Positions 63,566-64,000 of a stretch of 64,000 nucleotides of DNA are shown piece after piece (position 1 is the stretch's first letter; each line of letters begins with the position of its first letter). A model generated the notes under the pieces. That model was not told the origin of the DNA. It worked only from the letters and a program-made list of their open reading frames with translations, and did no database searches. The translations under genes and the position numbers were made by a program. The stretch comes from an uncultured Eubacteriales bacterium (GTDB taxonomy: Bacteria > Bacillota > Clostridia > Oscillospirales > Oscillospiraceae): contig URBH01000001.1 in the NCBI GenBank assembly GCA_900546075.1, positions 1-64,000 on the forward strand, written 5' to 3'.

Positions 63566-64000
63566 TCAATCGCCGAAATCGATCCGCATGATCTGATGAC
63601 GGTTTTCCCGCTCATTTTCCGGCGGGAGCTGCATATAGTCGCCGTACAGCGTGGTCAGGAATTTGTCGTATTCCGCCGGTGCCTTGAAGGTTTCCCCTTC
63701 AAAAACGACATCCGTCAATGCCTGACACCACGCTTTCTCGTAGGCGTCCGGCTTCGTCATGGCGCTCTGCTCGCAGACATAGCCGTTTTCCGGCAGCGCC
63801 GTCGCAAGCGCGTCATACGCCTTTGCAAGGCTTTCCTGATCAGAAAACAGCGCCAGCGCCTGATAGTATAGGTACCCGATCCGCTTTTTCCAGAGGATTT
63901 TCTCATTCTCCCGCCAGGGCTGATAGTGGGATTTCATCAGCTTCGTCCGGTAGATTTTCAGCAGACGCCCCGCCGTTTCCTGTCGCTGTTCGGCATCCGG
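63566..64000 (-). CDS. LicD-family protein, C-terminal part (runs off the window)
   Basis: The last 144 residues of a longer protein; the frame stays open to the window end. AWCQALTDVVFEG and APAEYDKFLTTLYGDYM match the C-terminus of LicD proteins, which attach phosphocholine or a similar phospho-substituent to surface glycans. The catalytic N-terminal part is outside the window. It suggests the polymer carries such a group. Confidence 0.82.
   Translation of the reverse strand, partial: PDAEQRQETAGRLLKIYRTKLMKSHYQPWRENEKILWKKRIGYLYYQALALFSDQESLAKAYDALATALPENGYVCEQSAMTKPDAYEKAWCQALTDVVFEGETFKAPAEYDKFLTTLYGDYMQLPPENERENRHQIMRIDFGD

Overview
The window looks like chromosome from a Gram-positive gut Clostridia, most probably Oscillospiraceae. 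The reasons are strong AGGAGG-type ribosome sites, SigA-type promoters with 17-base spacers, families typical of that group (DUF3793, DUF6472, DUF1540, the GGGtGRT pair) and Firmicutes gene order (rpoD divergent from lepA-hemW). No rRNA, tRNA or CRISPR array was seen. All similarities were judged by eye from motifs; no search was run.

Layout. 1-1170: an XRE-type regulator beside the 3' remnant of an IS3-family transposase. 1187-12038: a sugar locus. A leftward operon encodes a binding protein, two ABC permeases, a GH31 glycosidase and beta-phosphoglucomutase. A LacI-type regulator follows, then a divergent operon with a six-hairpin glycosidase-like protein and a GH65 phosphorylase. Two LacI-type operators sit between the regulator and the rightward promoter. 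The enzymes suggest import of an alpha-glucoside, phosphorolysis to beta-glucose-1-phosphate and conversion to glucose-6-phosphate. 12557-13768: a flavodoxin/DUF3793/small membrane protein operon behind a promoter with a dyad. 13865-21540: prolyl-tRNA deacylase-like protein, rRNA/tRNA methyltransferase, GPH symporter, CstA, hemolysin III-like protein, divergent LysA and a CBS protein. 21624-30278: a lipoprotein with an HELYH motif, small proteins, folate cyclo-ligase, a membrane-anchored XRE regulator, a secreted Gly-rich repeat protein and HtrA. 30419-39237: core genes (rpe, rpoD, lepA, hemW), the uncharacterised NifU-like/GGGtGRT pair, a DUF2089-like regulator and YebC.

39604-64000: a surface-glycan region. 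A GtrII-like glucosyltransferase converges on a leftward cluster of at least 22 genes: eight GT2, seven GT4, one GT32, one frameshifted GT10 fucosyltransferase, a Wzm/Wzt-type ABC exporter, a Wzx-type flippase, a polysaccharide deacetylase and a LicD protein cut by the window end. A terminator and a consensus promoter at 57512-57581 split it into two transcription units.

The most unusual signals are a 168/175-base multi-hairpin repeat present twice (6877-7044 and 16912-17086) with imperfect terminal inverted repeats and a paired base change; the GT10 gene broken exactly at a run of six G; the GGGtGRT pair behind a perfect promoter inside an inverted repeat; a terminator between the lysA promoter and its start; and a 42-codon gene overlapping DUF3793.
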